From: Oscillospiraceae bacterium
GTDB taxonomy: Bacteria > Bacillota > Clostridia > Oscillospirales > Ruminococcaceae
DNA length: 34,561 bases
Assembly: GCA_016296505.1 (NCBI GenBank)
Contig: JAEDJD010000023.1
Span: 1 to 34,561, forward strand
Direction: 5' to 3'
Made by a program: the position numbers and the translations under genes. Position 1 is the stretch's first letter. Every line of letters begins with the position of its first letter. Shown here piece after piece: positions 8,357 to 15,661 of this stretch. The notes under the pieces are model-generated. The model saw only the letters and a program-made list of their open reading frames with translations, was not told the DNA's origin and did no database searches.

Positions 8357-8971
8357 TTATGAAACTTCAATAAGTGCGCTGTGGAAATTGAGTGTTCCGC
8401 TGTAATCGCCTGCAATATCGGAAAGGGTTTGATCGTACAGAGCGTTCTGATTCAAAGCGAGCGTAATATTCTGTGTGCTTCCCGTAGAACCTGATAAAAA
8501 TGTACCGAGATGATAGCCGTATGTGTTGAGCGTTCCGGTTGAATTTATCGGATCTGAACTGCCGATATTTTTTTCGTCAACCACAGTGTCATAAACGTCA
8601 TAAGCTATTTTGAACGGATCGGATACGTCCTTCTGTGAAATGTAGAACTGATTATCGTCCGAAGCGCTGTCCATCATATAAACAGATACTCCCTGATTGC
8701 TTTTTATATTGAGCTCAGTTGCCACAACTGATAATGAGCTGAAGGTATAGTGATCGGTATCAATATTATCAGGCACGGAAAGCGTTCCGAAATCAGCAGT
8801 TTCAGGAATCGTAATAGTGTAGCTTACATATCCGGGGTCTACGATATTAGCTGTTACTTCTGTTGAATTGCTAGGGTTGACATCGTTGAGAGTTGCAGCA
8901 GATACTGACATAACAGGAGTTGCTGAACATAAAACAGCAGTCAGTATTGCTCTGATTTTTGTTTTTTTCAT
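8357..8971 (-). CDS. Secreted WxL/pilin-like beta-sandwich surface protein
   Basis: 204 aa. Residues 1-25 are a signal peptide (SVSAA). The mature part is beta-rich and opens with VTANIVDPGYVSYTITIPETADFG and ends with GDYSGTLNFHSALIEVS. That plan, an SYTITIPE start and a final SGTLNFH strand, is common to small surface proteins of Firmicutes whose genes sit beside large adhesins. There is no sortase signal. It lies between the one-pass membrane protein (9035-9550) and the 318-aa protein, all in one direction, probably one operon. A role as a wall-associated subunit is inferred from context. Confidence 0.65.
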   Translation of the reverse strand: MKKTKIRAILTAVLCSATPVMSVSAATLNDVNPSNSTEVTANIVDPGYVSYTITIPETADFGTLSVPDNIDTDHYTFSSLSVVATELNIKSNQGVSVYMMDSASDDNQFYISQKDVSDPFKIAYDVYDTVVDEKNIGSSDPINSTGTLNTYGYHLGTFLSGSTGSTQNITLALNQNALYDQTLSDIAGDYSGTLNFHSALIEVS

Positions 8972-9034
8972 AGAAAAACTCCTTTCATATATAAAATTTA
9001 TTGATAAGAAAACCGTTTTCAGTGGCTTTCCTAA

Positions 9035-9550
9035 TCACTTAACAATGAGTTTGAATTCCGATTCTGCGGAATTTAAGGAAGTCTCATCCTCATCAAGAGT
9101 GACGCATTTATAATAAACTATAGCTGTGTATTCTCCGGTTTCAAGAGTCTGCAAAAGCGGTAAATCAGTAAGTCCATAGCCGGGTTTGAGCAGTTCGGAC
9201 TCATAAAGCACCGTTCCGTCCTCAAGTTTGAGCGTAGCATAAAAGCCACACTCGTTCGTTTCCGGATTGCCGATACTAAGATGAAGACTCATATCGCCTT
9301 CCTTCATCTCGGCGGTTGCATAGCCGGGTATCTGAATACCCTTGCTCTGGAGCTTACTTTCTTCTTCCTCAAGCCCTGTATCCCAGTCGTCGTACACCTT
9401 TCCGACAACACCATTGGATTCCTTTGGCTTTTCTTTTGAAAATATTTTATATCCCGCAAATCCGCCTGCAGCAGCCGCCATGACAAATAATATTATGATC
9501 AAAATTATGATCAGCCATTTTTTCTTTGAATTATCTTTTGCTTTTTCCAA
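9035..9550 (-). CDS. One-pass membrane protein with extracellular beta domain
   Basis: 171 aa. Residues 1-11 are basic, 12-35 are a membrane helix (WLIIILIIILFVMAAAAGGF), and 36-70 are an acidic linker. The outer domain carries IPGYATAEMKEGDMSLHLSIGNP, a KLEDGTVLYESELLKPGYGL segment and TGEYTAIVYYKCVTLDE. Homologues of this plan accompany WxL-like genes and are often mislabelled tRNA methyltransferases; nothing here supports that enzyme. It is first in the operon 9550 to 7250 and probably lies at the membrane as an anchor or chaperone for the secreted partners. Confidence 0.65.
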   Translation of the reverse strand: MEKAKDNSKKKWLIIILIIILFVMAAAAGGFAGYKIFSKEKPKESNGVVGKVYDDWDTGLEEEESKLQSKGIQIPGYATAEMKEGDMSLHLSIGNPETNECGFYATLKLEDGTVLYESELLKPGYGLTDLPLLQTLETGEYTAIVYYKCVTLDEDETSLNSAESEFKLIVK

Positions 9551-9735
9551 ATTAATACCCTCTTAAAAATTAATTTCTGATTATAACGTCCATTTCTTTA
9601 TTCACCAAGCGGCATTTCTATTTAATATTATACATATTATTCACATATTCATCAATAGCGTTATAAAAAATATTTAAATTGTAGGAAACAACATCAGGGG
9701 CATGGATTTCATATTACCGCAATTTACATATACAT

Positions 9736-9765
9736 ATTATACCATATCCGCACTGGAATTGTCAA
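9736..9765 (-). promoter_or_regulatory. Promoter of the 9550-7250 surface operon
   Basis: Minus strand TTGACA (9765-9760), 18-base spacer, TATAAT (9741-9736). Transcription would start near 9729, giving a leader of about 180 bases before the ATG at 9550. Confidence 0.75.
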
Positions 9766-9796
9766 TGTTTTGGCAACAAAAATAGAGAATCTTCAA

Positions 9797-9839
9797 AAAC
9801 ATGGAACAAAACGACATCAAACATGGAACAAAACGGCAT
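9797..9839 (-). promoter_or_regulatory. Tandem LytTR-type operator, period 22 bp
   Basis: Two 21-base copies, at 9797-9817 and 9819-9839, differ at one base. On the minus strand each contains a CGTTTTG core (GCCGTTTTG and GTCGTTTTG), close to the LytTR half-site (A/T)(A/C)(C/A)GTTN(A/G)(C/T). Two direct half-sites 21-22 bases apart are the hallmark of LytTR binding. They end about 32 bases upstream of the -35 box and lie directly after the LytTR gene at 9856-10656. Confidence 0.6.
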
Positions 9840-9855
9840 TTCGCAGTCTGAGCAT

Positions 9856-10656
9856 TCAATTCGTATCAGGTTTCAACGACTTTTCCTCTTCGGAGGACTG
9901 CAATTCTTCTTCGTCGCAGCCTTTCCCATGAAGCTTTATTTCATCAGCATGAAGGAGAATACAGCCGCAGTGACCTCTGAATGTGGGAAAGCATATCACT
10001 TTCAGATCGGCATCTATCTCCGGACTGTAATCGTTTATCTCCATGACTTCACCGTAAAGGACGGCTTTTTCATAAAACCTCAGCCATTTGCTGTCCATAT
10101 TCTCAAACAGACTGCCGAACGTACTGCCGATAAGCCTCTCAAGGGGAAACATTTCAAGCTTTGCCAGAGCTTCATTGCCATAGCGGAAGATCCAGTCCAG
10201 AGCGTGGCTTTCCTCGTCAAATATCATCTCAATGTCTGCAAATGCGAAAGGGGCATTTTCATAGCAGATGTAATGCTGACGGTATTCCTGTTGCGTTCTG
10301 GGCGCATCATCAGCAAACCAGTCTAAGATGTCCTGCTGTTTCCGGTAAATTTCATTGCGTAATTTCGTTTTTTTGCTTAACGTGTACCTGAGAGATTCAC
10401 CGTTCATGAGATTAACTGTATCCGTGATGCTGCGTATTGCCATTGCTGATACGATACACCCACGGCGTATCTCAATGAAGCTGTCGCCGAGCTTTTTCTT
10501 TAGTTCTTCGCAGGTGATACGGGCTTTGTATGTTTTATCTCCGTAAACGTGTATCTCTGCGTCCTGACGGTGCATGAGAACGTAAATAATTTTGTCGATT
10601 TCGATTTCAACCTTTTTCCATTGATGACGTATGGTTATAGTTCCGCTTCCGTACAA
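9856..10656 (-). CDS. LytTR DNA-binding regulator with C-terminal PAS-like domain
   Basis: 266 aa from the TTG at 10656, which stands 9 bases from AGGAGG; the TTG at 10665 is too close to that box. Residues about 5-100 are a LytTR domain (VEIEIDKIIYVLMHRQDAEIH, FIEIRRGCIVSAMAIRSI, LRYTLSKKTKL). The remainder (about 115-240) looks like a PAS/sensory fold (ENAPFAFADIEMIFDEESHA, IRFYEKAVLYGEV-like strands). There is no receiver domain, so it is not a classical response regulator. The likely target is the 9550 operon, because a LytTR-type direct repeat and a promoter lie just beyond its stop codon. The signal is unknown. Confidence 0.75.
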   Translation of the reverse strand: MYGSGTITIRHQWKKVEIEIDKIIYVLMHRQDAEIHVYGDKTYKARITCEELKKKLGDSFIEIRRGCIVSAMAIRSITDTVNLMNGESLRYTLSKKTKLRNEIYRKQQDILDWFADDAPRTQQEYRQHYICYENAPFAFADIEMIFDEESHALDWIFRYGNEALAKLEMFPLERLIGSTFGSLFENMDSKWLRFYEKAVLYGEVMEINDYSPEIDADLKVICFPTFRGHCGCILLHADEIKLHGKGCDEEELQSSEEEKSLKPDTN

Positions 10657-10720
10657 ATCAGACAATCCTCCTACTCTTTTTTATGATTATAAACCATATT
10701 TCAGTAATTGTCAATAAGCG

Positions 10721-10915
10721 CTATACATATACCATCACCTTATATATAGCTTCTCTTGCATCCTCCTTATGCATATTGGCTATGTCAAGGTGTTCGCTTA
10801 TCATCGGTTTGTACCATTCCACGCTGTCTCCCTGAGTCTTGTGCCAGGCTGACAGCTTCACCAATGGCAGATTAGGGTAGTTGTGTCCGTCCACATCCAT
10901 CAAACCTACCTTCAT
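10721..10915 (-). pseudogene. Fragment of a radical-SAM-associated (B12-binding-like N-terminus) protein
   Basis: 64 aa with a GAGG ribosome site before the ATG. It opens with MKVGLMDVDGHNYPNLPLVK and LSAWHKTQGDSVEWYKP, which I recognise as the N-terminus of radical-SAM-type proteins of several hundred residues common on Clostridia mobile elements. After residue about 38 the sequence (HLDIANMHKEDAREAIYKVMVYV) does not continue that family, so this is probably an internal deletion or fusion product. It lies next to a decayed integrase and excisionase. Confidence 0.5.
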
Positions 10916-11096
10916 TCGTCCTCTTTCATACTTGCATCCTTGTATAGCTTAGTTGCTCTGTGTAGCGGTGACAAATCCTTCGCTTGTTTTTTCGTGTTTT
11001 TGGCGATACGTTCTGACTGTCTATCGAGTATCCTTATTGTAAGAACGTATCAACGCTATTTGTTTTCTTTTTCTTCTCCCTGAAAGGAAGGTTTGT

Positions 11097-11309
11097 ATGA
11101 ACAATTCGTCAAAAAACGCATACCGTACAATGTTTAAGCAATATCCCGATGTGGTAGATGTCAAACAGGTATGTGAGATGCTTAACCTAAGCCGTACAAA
11201 AGTTTATGAGCTGATTAAAAACGGAGAGATAAAGCGTATCCCATGTGGTCGTATTATCAAAATCGCAAAGGTAACTGTAATAGATTTTGTTCTGCAAAGC
11301 GCACAATAA
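11097..11309 (+). CDS. Excisionase-type helix-turn-helix protein
   Basis: 70 aa with AAGGAAGG before the ATG. Residues 18-62 match the HTH_17/excisionase pattern: VVDVKQVCEMLNLSRTKVYEL, then KNGEIKRIPCGRIIKIAKVTV. Such proteins bind attachment sites and steer tyrosine recombinases toward excision. It stands 135 bases before an integrase gene in the same direction, the usual xis-int order of Tn916-like and related elements. The gene appears intact although its integrase is not. Confidence 0.8.
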   Translation: MNNSSKNAYRTMFKQYPDVVDVKQVCEMLNLSRTKVYELIKNGEIKRIPCGRIIKIAKVTVIDFVLQSAQ

Positions 11310-11444
11310 ATGGGAAATTCCCCAGTGAAAAATGCCGAAAAAAGTTAAAGCGGCTCGGTAGTCTTGCATTATATGTGGTTGCGCGCTATAATATTGTTGT
11401 CAACAGCAGACTTCTACCGCTTTCAATTCAAGGAGGATATTAAA

Positions 11445-12240
11445 ATGAAAGCAAGTCTGCCTTTTAAGTACATAACTGCCGTAAAGAACGGCAAATACTA
11501 TGTTATTTTCGACTTCAAGGACGAAAACGGCAAGCGTAAGCGTAAGTGGGTGAAAACTGACCTGCCGGAGAAATGCGCAAAAAAAGCTCTGAATGCAAAG
11601 GTTGATGAAATTGCAGAGGAGTTCAGAAAGGCTTTCGGTGGAAACACAGACACCAGTTCCAATACTTCAGCGAACAATTCAGCAGATGCAAGTATTGCAA
11701 ATCGTGAACTTGATAACTTCTTTTCTGTATGGCTGATTGCAATCAAGCCTAATGTGGCTCGTACAACACATCAGTGTTACAGCAGGATTTCAAAGAGATT
11801 TCTTAACTACATCAACGAGAAGTATCCGCATATCACGCTTGGGGAGATCACCTATACTCACATACAGAAATTTCTCAATTACAAGCTTGACCAGGGTATT
11901 AAAGGAAGTTCAGCGAAACAATATTATCTTGCATTGCACTCAGCATTTGCGTATGCAGTGAAGATGGATATGCTTCTTATTCACTCTATGGATAAACTGA
12001 CGGTACCGAGAGCTGAACGCCACGAAGCAACTTTTTACAATGTAGATGAGCTGAACAGTCTTTTCAAGGTGTTTGAAAATGACAAGCTGGAGCTTATTGT
12101 TCACATTGCTGCTTAAGGTTACATCGGCTGAAACGATTGCAAGAGTTCTCGGCGGTGAAAACGGTAAGAAGTCGGATAACATTAAAATGAAAAATGATCC
12201 GTCTGTGGACACTGGTGAATCATTTGTATCAAGATTATAA
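11445..12240 (+). pseudogene. Tyrosine recombinase (integrase) with catalytic domain deleted
   Basis: The ATG at 11445 follows AAGGAGG. The first 223 residues are an AP2-like arm-binding domain (FKYITAVKNGKYYVIFDFKDE) and a SAM-like core-binding domain (IANRELDNFFSVWL, SSAKQYYLALHSAFAYAV). The frame then stops at 12114-12116 right after IVHIAA, where intact relatives continue with YYGLRRSE and the catalytic domain. In another frame directly after the stop, KVTSAETIARVLGG runs to a TAA at 12240 and resembles the last residues of such integrases. About 150 residues, including Arg, His and Tyr catalytic positions, are therefore missing through an internal deletion, and the element cannot move with this enzyme. 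Confidence 0.75.
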
Positions 12241-12292
12241 AGTATAATGCACAAAAAAACGGAAGCAAGAAAAAAAAATGAAAAATGAATGG

Positions 12293-12350
12293 TTTTGGTA
12301 GAAATTTTGGTAGAAAATCAGGCATTGCCTTAATTATATTGTCTACCAAA
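12293..12350 (+). repeat. Tandem 12-mer and inverted copy beyond the integrase: probable arm/att-type sites
   Basis: TTTTGGTAGAAA occurs twice head to tail (12293-12304, 12305-12316), and TCTACCAAA at 12342-12350 is an inverted match to the core. Clusters of this sort after an integrase gene usually are recombinase or excisionase sites. The rest of 12241-12478 is AT-rich and shows no gene. Confidence 0.4.
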
Positions 12351-12478
12351 GACTTTATAAACCTTCGGATTTACCGTGAATAGCACAAATTCTAATGCAG
12401 TGAGTTAATATAATGTAATTGACCTTTTCAGTATTATTTGCTATAATTTATCATCAGAAAATGTTTCTATGCGCAAAT

Positions 12479-12518
12479 AACCGGCTTTTCAAATTGCTGA
12501 AAAGCCGGTTCCTTTTTT
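12479..12518 (+). terminator. Strong intrinsic terminator between integrase remnant and xylanase
   Basis: A 13-bp perfect stem (12479-12491 with 12498-12510), 6-base loop, then T6 on the plus strand. It sits 14 bases beyond the xylanase stop and may also end that minus-strand transcript. Confidence 0.8.
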
Positions 12519-12531
12519 GTATGAATTTGGA

Positions 12532-13848
12532 TTATTCGGCGCACGCTGCACCCGACGCTTCATCGACATAAAAATCCGTCAGACTGTCAGGCGATTCTAC
12601 ATAAAGCTGTAGTTTTTCCGCGCCGTCAGGTATGACGTATGCAGAATTTTCCAGCGTAATCCATTCGCCGCTTTTTGCTGGCGACAGCGCGATCTCATCA
12701 TATTTCTCCTCGCCGTCCAGATTGTACTGCAAGGTCATTTTCATGGTGCAGTCTTCGCCGCTGTTCTGCATGACTTTCGCCCGAAAATGATAGGCTTCAC
12801 CCGCTTTATACGTATCGCTGCTGAGCAGTATCGCTGCGCCGTTCCAGTTATCGGTTCTGCCGCAGACCGAAATCGACTGCGTTCCCTCGGCAGCGTGCTC
12901 CTTATCTACGCTGATTAACGGTCCGCCGCGCGTCACCCAGCCCTCTGTTCCGGTTTCAAAATTCGTCTCGAAGAAGCCGGCTTCCTCCGGTGTTCCGGTA
13001 TCTGCCTCTGCAAGCTTTTGAAGCGCTTCTTCATCTACCGTTACTGTTATGTCAGTCGCTTCGCTATATGTTCCGCCGATGTTCAGTTCGTTCTGATAGA
13101 CGGTCGCTTTGCCCTGCGATTGATAGCCCTCAATCGTCAGCGCAACTTCATACATCTTGCCAAGCTCCAGTCCGCATTTTTTCCATGCGTCAAAATGCTT
13201 CGATACGGAGATCGTACCTTCAATTTTTGTGCCTTCCGTTTGGGGTTTCGTCCGGCGTACGCTCCAGTATTGATCGAATGTCTGGATATCGTCAATCGAG
13301 GGCTGTTCTACTCTTGTCGTCTTGTAGATGTCGTATTCAGCACCGTCTACGGTCACGGAACCTACAGGGAACGGTGCGCCTGGCGGTCTCCATGAACCCC
13401 ATGATTCTACGATATAGTATTCGATCAGCGGCTGTCTTGTCCAACCGTATACGCACATATAAGAGTTGCCCACCGGCTGATAATCTACGCCGTATTCTAC
13501 TGTGATATTGCCAAGCTCCGGATAGGTCTTTGTGCAGTCAAACTTCTGACCGCGCCGGAATAACGCATTGTTGATATTGCTCCATTCGCAGGAGAATGTG
13601 CCGCCTGCTTCAATATGCATTTCGGTATCTCCGGAATCCTTCCAAAGTTCATAGTCGTATCCGTCTGCCGTATCGGTGACATTTTCAGTGAATACAAGCG
13701 GTTCGGCAGGCTGCGTTTCCTGCGACGTCGTTTCCGTTGCGGCGGAACTGCTCTCGGTTGCCGGATCGCTGCCGCAGCCGGATATCACAGTCAGCACGCA
13801 AGCCGCAGCTGTCATGAGCGTCAGCTTGCGGATTGTACCTTTTTTCAT
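12532..13848 (-). CDS. Lipoprotein endo-1,4-beta-xylanase: GH11 catalytic domain plus CBM22-like module
   Basis: 438 aa from the ATG at 13848, chosen because the lipoprotein signal begins there; upstream codons are open but not signal-like. Residues 1-25 end in VISGC, so Cys25 should be lipidated, and a Ser/Thr-rich linker follows. Residues about 55-270 are GH11: the nucleophile is Glu143 in PLIEYYIVESWG, the acid/base is Glu240 in ALTIEGYQSQG, with a GAPFPVG thumb segment between. Residues about 290-430 are CBM22-like (FETGTEGWVTRGG, VCGRTDNWNGAAI, LYVESPDSLTDFYVDEA). It hydrolyses xylan backbones outside the cell while tethered to the membrane. GH11 enzymes are more often free or dockerin-bearing, so lipid anchoring is notable. 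The gene is monocistronic, with its own promoter and a hairpin after the stop. Confidence 0.9.
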   Translation of the reverse strand: MKKGTIRKLTLMTAAACVLTVISGCGSDPATESSSAATETTSQETQPAEPLVFTENVTDTADGYDYELWKDSGDTEMHIEAGGTFSCEWSNINNALFRRGQKFDCTKTYPELGNITVEYGVDYQPVGNSYMCVYGWTRQPLIEYYIVESWGSWRPPGAPFPVGSVTVDGAEYDIYKTTRVEQPSIDDIQTFDQYWSVRRTKPQTEGTKIEGTISVSKHFDAWKKCGLELGKMYEVALTIEGYQSQGKATVYQNELNIGGTYSEATDITVTVDEEALQKLAEADTGTPEEAGFFETNFETGTEGWVTRGGPLISVDKEHAAEGTQSISVCGRTDNWNGAAILLSSDTYKAGEAYHFRAKVMQNSGEDCTMKMTLQYNLDGEEKYDEIALSPAKSGEWITLENSAYVIPDGAEKLQLYVESPDSLTDFYVDEASGAACAE

Positions 13849-13911
13849 ATGGATCAATGCCTCGCTTTCATTTATCATGATCGGCAGAAATACTGCCGGT
13901 CTGCAATTTGT

Positions 13912-13947
13912 ATTGTACCATAAATGAAAAATAATACAAGTTGTATT
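13912..13947 (-). promoter_or_regulatory. Xylanase promoter with overlapping palindrome
   Basis: Minus strand TTGTAT (13939-13934), 16-base spacer, TACAAT (13917-13912). AATACAAGTTGTATT at 13933-13947 is a palindrome with a single central base and covers the -35 box, the position of a repressor site. Confidence 0.5.
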
Positions 13948-14030
13948 TTGCGATTGCATGACCGTTTATTGCGTTTTTGCGGACGGCTTTTTTGTATCCG
14001 GCAAAATTGACGCTGAATAGGCGCGTTTAC

Positions 14031-14063
14031 AAAAAATACCCGACTGCATGGAAGTCAGTCGGG
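14031..14063 (-). terminator. Terminator of the Trp-rich peptide transcript
   Basis: CCCGACTG at 14039-14046 pairs with CAGTCGGG at 14056-14063, and the minus strand continues TATTTTTTG. No conventional gene explains a minus-strand terminator here, so it ends the short transcript starting near 14297. Confidence 0.75.
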
Positions 14064-14187
14064 CTGGATGAAAGAGAATGGAACGAGAAAGTTATAATAG
14101 CAGATCGGATTGCTGAATGTCCTTGAAACACTCGTCCATCCGGTCTGATACCATCATTTTATAGATCAAGAATTGTTCTGTATCGGT

Positions 14188-14244
14188 TTACGACCATGGC
14201 AATAACCATTTCAGCCAATCAAAGCTCCATGCGAAAAGCTCCAT
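14188..14244 (-). CDS. 18-aa Trp-rich peptide, putative signal peptide of the adjacent LytTR system
   Basis: The product is MELFAWSFDWLKWLLPWS: four Trp, mostly hydrophobic, amphipathic spacing, no Cys. A GGAGGG box (14252-14257) stands 7 bases from the ATG, a near-ideal ribosome site. The gene lies in its own transcription unit of about 265 bases: promoter at 14304-14332, terminator at 14031-14063. It directly follows the GHKL kinase gene and has LytTR half-sites before its promoter. It is far too short for normal annotation. It could be a quorum-type inducer, a phenol-soluble-modulin-like peptide, or the reading frame of a dual-function small RNA. The same frame stays open for 31 codons past the TAA, so a former longer gene is possible. 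Confidence 0.55.
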   Translation of the reverse strand: MELFAWSFDWLKWLLPWS

Positions 14245-14303
14245 ATTGATTCCCTCCATATTCATCAGATTTGAATTGCAGGAGCATTTTTTACTCCAAT
14301 TTT

Positions 14304-14372
14304 ATTATAGCATAGAGATTTGCCAAATGCAATACATTTCCGCTGAACGGTCAGTTTTTGACGGTAAACGGC
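14304..14372 (-). promoter_or_regulatory. LytTR direct repeat and promoter for the Trp-rich peptide
   Basis: Minus strand: GCCGTTTAC (14372-14364) and ACCGTTCAG (14351-14343) each miss the LytTR half-site consensus by one position and are spaced 21 bases start to start. Ten bases further comes TTGCAT (14332-14327), a 17-base spacer and TATAAT (14309-14304). One half-site lies within the last codons of the kinase gene and the other spans its end. Confidence 0.65.
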
Positions 14373-15655
14373 GTGAGTTTATTCATGAAATACATATTCA
14401 GCGTATATACGCCGTCCAGAAATGTCGTATCATACTGCACTTGATTTTTATTCAGGCATTCAGTCATATTGGATATGCCGTAGCCATGTCCGGCGCCTTC
14501 CTTTGCGGAGACATATCGGTTATGCCGCATTTGCGGCGCTGCGTCCGCTGAATTGGAAACCGTAAATAGCAAATGCGATTCCATTGTACGCACCGAGATC
14601 GTTACCTGCTTTGCTTCGGTCTTTGCCGCCGCTTCAAAAGCGTTGCTCAAAGCATTGAAAAAGATCGTGCAGAAATCTACATCCGATAAAACGCTTTGAT
14701 TGGGATATGCCCCATACAGCTCCAAATGTACATCGCTGTACTTGCTGACAAGCTCGCCAAGAATTGCATCGAGCAGCTTGTTTCCGCTTTGTACGCCGTT
14801 TCCAATCGCGTGAATCATAACATCCATAGAATCCATATAGCTTTTTAATTCCTGTAAATTTCCCTCGTCGAGCAGTACGCGCATACAGTAAATATGATTT
14901 CGGATGTCGTGCCGGAAGCTCCGAAGCTCCTCGGATTTCTCCATAATTCGCATATAATACTGCTGCTCCAGCTCCATTTGCTTCTGCATGATCTGGCGTT
15001 CCTGCGTCAGAAGCAGATTGTTTGAATCGCTGCGCATCAGCATCGCACAGAGCAAAAGGCATAGGATATTCGCAGTAATCAGGCTGAACAGAACATAAAT
15101 GCGAAACGTAGATGAAAATTCTGTCATGATTTGAAAGGCAACCGTTTCCAGTGCGCCGATTGCAACCAATACCAGAATCACAGGGAGAATCAGTTTGCCG
15201 CGTATCTGTATCTGCTTGTATTTGCTCGCAGCGATCCGGACGATCAGATCGAATAAAAGCAATATCGGTATGGACAGCATATTGGCAAAGAGCGTCAGGT
15301 GCGCATTTGCTGACAGACTATCCATAGAATATCCGTATAAAACCAGAAACGGCAGCACCGCTGTCATATCCAATACCGAAATCACCGGAAATACAAACAA
15401 CGATAAGCTTCTTGAAAGCTTGGTTTCTGAAATCAGAAGGCAGCAGAGCGATACAATGATCCAGACGATCAGGCTGTGCTGCGCCTGAAAGCGCATCGCA
15501 AGCACAGCGTAAATCAGATGCGCTGCCGCAGCGATCGGAATTGTATACTTTGCTGGCTTCGCACGCTGCTGAAATATCAGGATGCAGAACAAATACATTT
15601 TTATGAATTCTATGCCGAAATAACAAAGTTCATAGAAAAAGTTTGTCCATTTCAA
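14351..15655 (-). CDS. GHKL (AgrC/HPK10-type) sensor histidine kinase
   Basis: 434 aa. Residues 1-207 hold about six membrane helices and no large outer loop, as in AgrC-type peptide receptors. A helix leads to the phosphorylated His249 in SFRHDIRNH. The N box is NALSNAFEAA (Asn338) and the G box is GAGHGYGISN near 396-405. It autophosphorylates and passes phosphate to the LytTR response regulator encoded 6 bases upstream. There is no agrB or agrD nearby. The only peptide candidate is the 18-aa Trp-rich product encoded just downstream. Peptide sensing is inferred from family and context. Confidence 0.85.
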   Translation of the reverse strand: MKWTNFFYELCYFGIEFIKMYLFCILIFQQRAKPAKYTIPIAAAAHLIYAVLAMRFQAQHSLIVWIIVSLCCLLISETKLSRSLSLFVFPVISVLDMTAVLPFLVLYGYSMDSLSANAHLTLFANMLSIPILLLFDLIVRIAASKYKQIQIRGKLILPVILVLVAIGALETVAFQIMTEFSSTFRIYVLFSLITANILCLLLCAMLMRSDSNNLLLTQERQIMQKQMELEQQYYMRIMEKSEELRSFRHDIRNHIYCMRVLLDEGNLQELKSYMDSMDVMIHAIGNGVQSGNKLLDAILGELVSKYSDVHLELYGAYPNQSVLSDVDFCTIFFNALSNAFEAAAKTEAKQVTISVRTMESHLLFTVSNSADAAPQMRHNRYVSAKEGAGHGYGISNMTECLNKNQVQYDTTFLDGVYTLNMYFMNKLTPFTVKN

Positions 15656-15661
15656 TGCCGA

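Noticed and set aside
9035..9550. tRNA (uracil-5-)-methyltransferase name often given to such proteins
   Set aside because: The sequence is one membrane helix plus a beta domain, with no methyltransferase motif.
14219..14287. 22-codon frame starting at 14287 with GGAG in front, overlapping the Trp-rich peptide
   Set aside because: Possible leader ORF, but its codons cover the ribosome site of the peptide and the product shows no character; kept only as a note.
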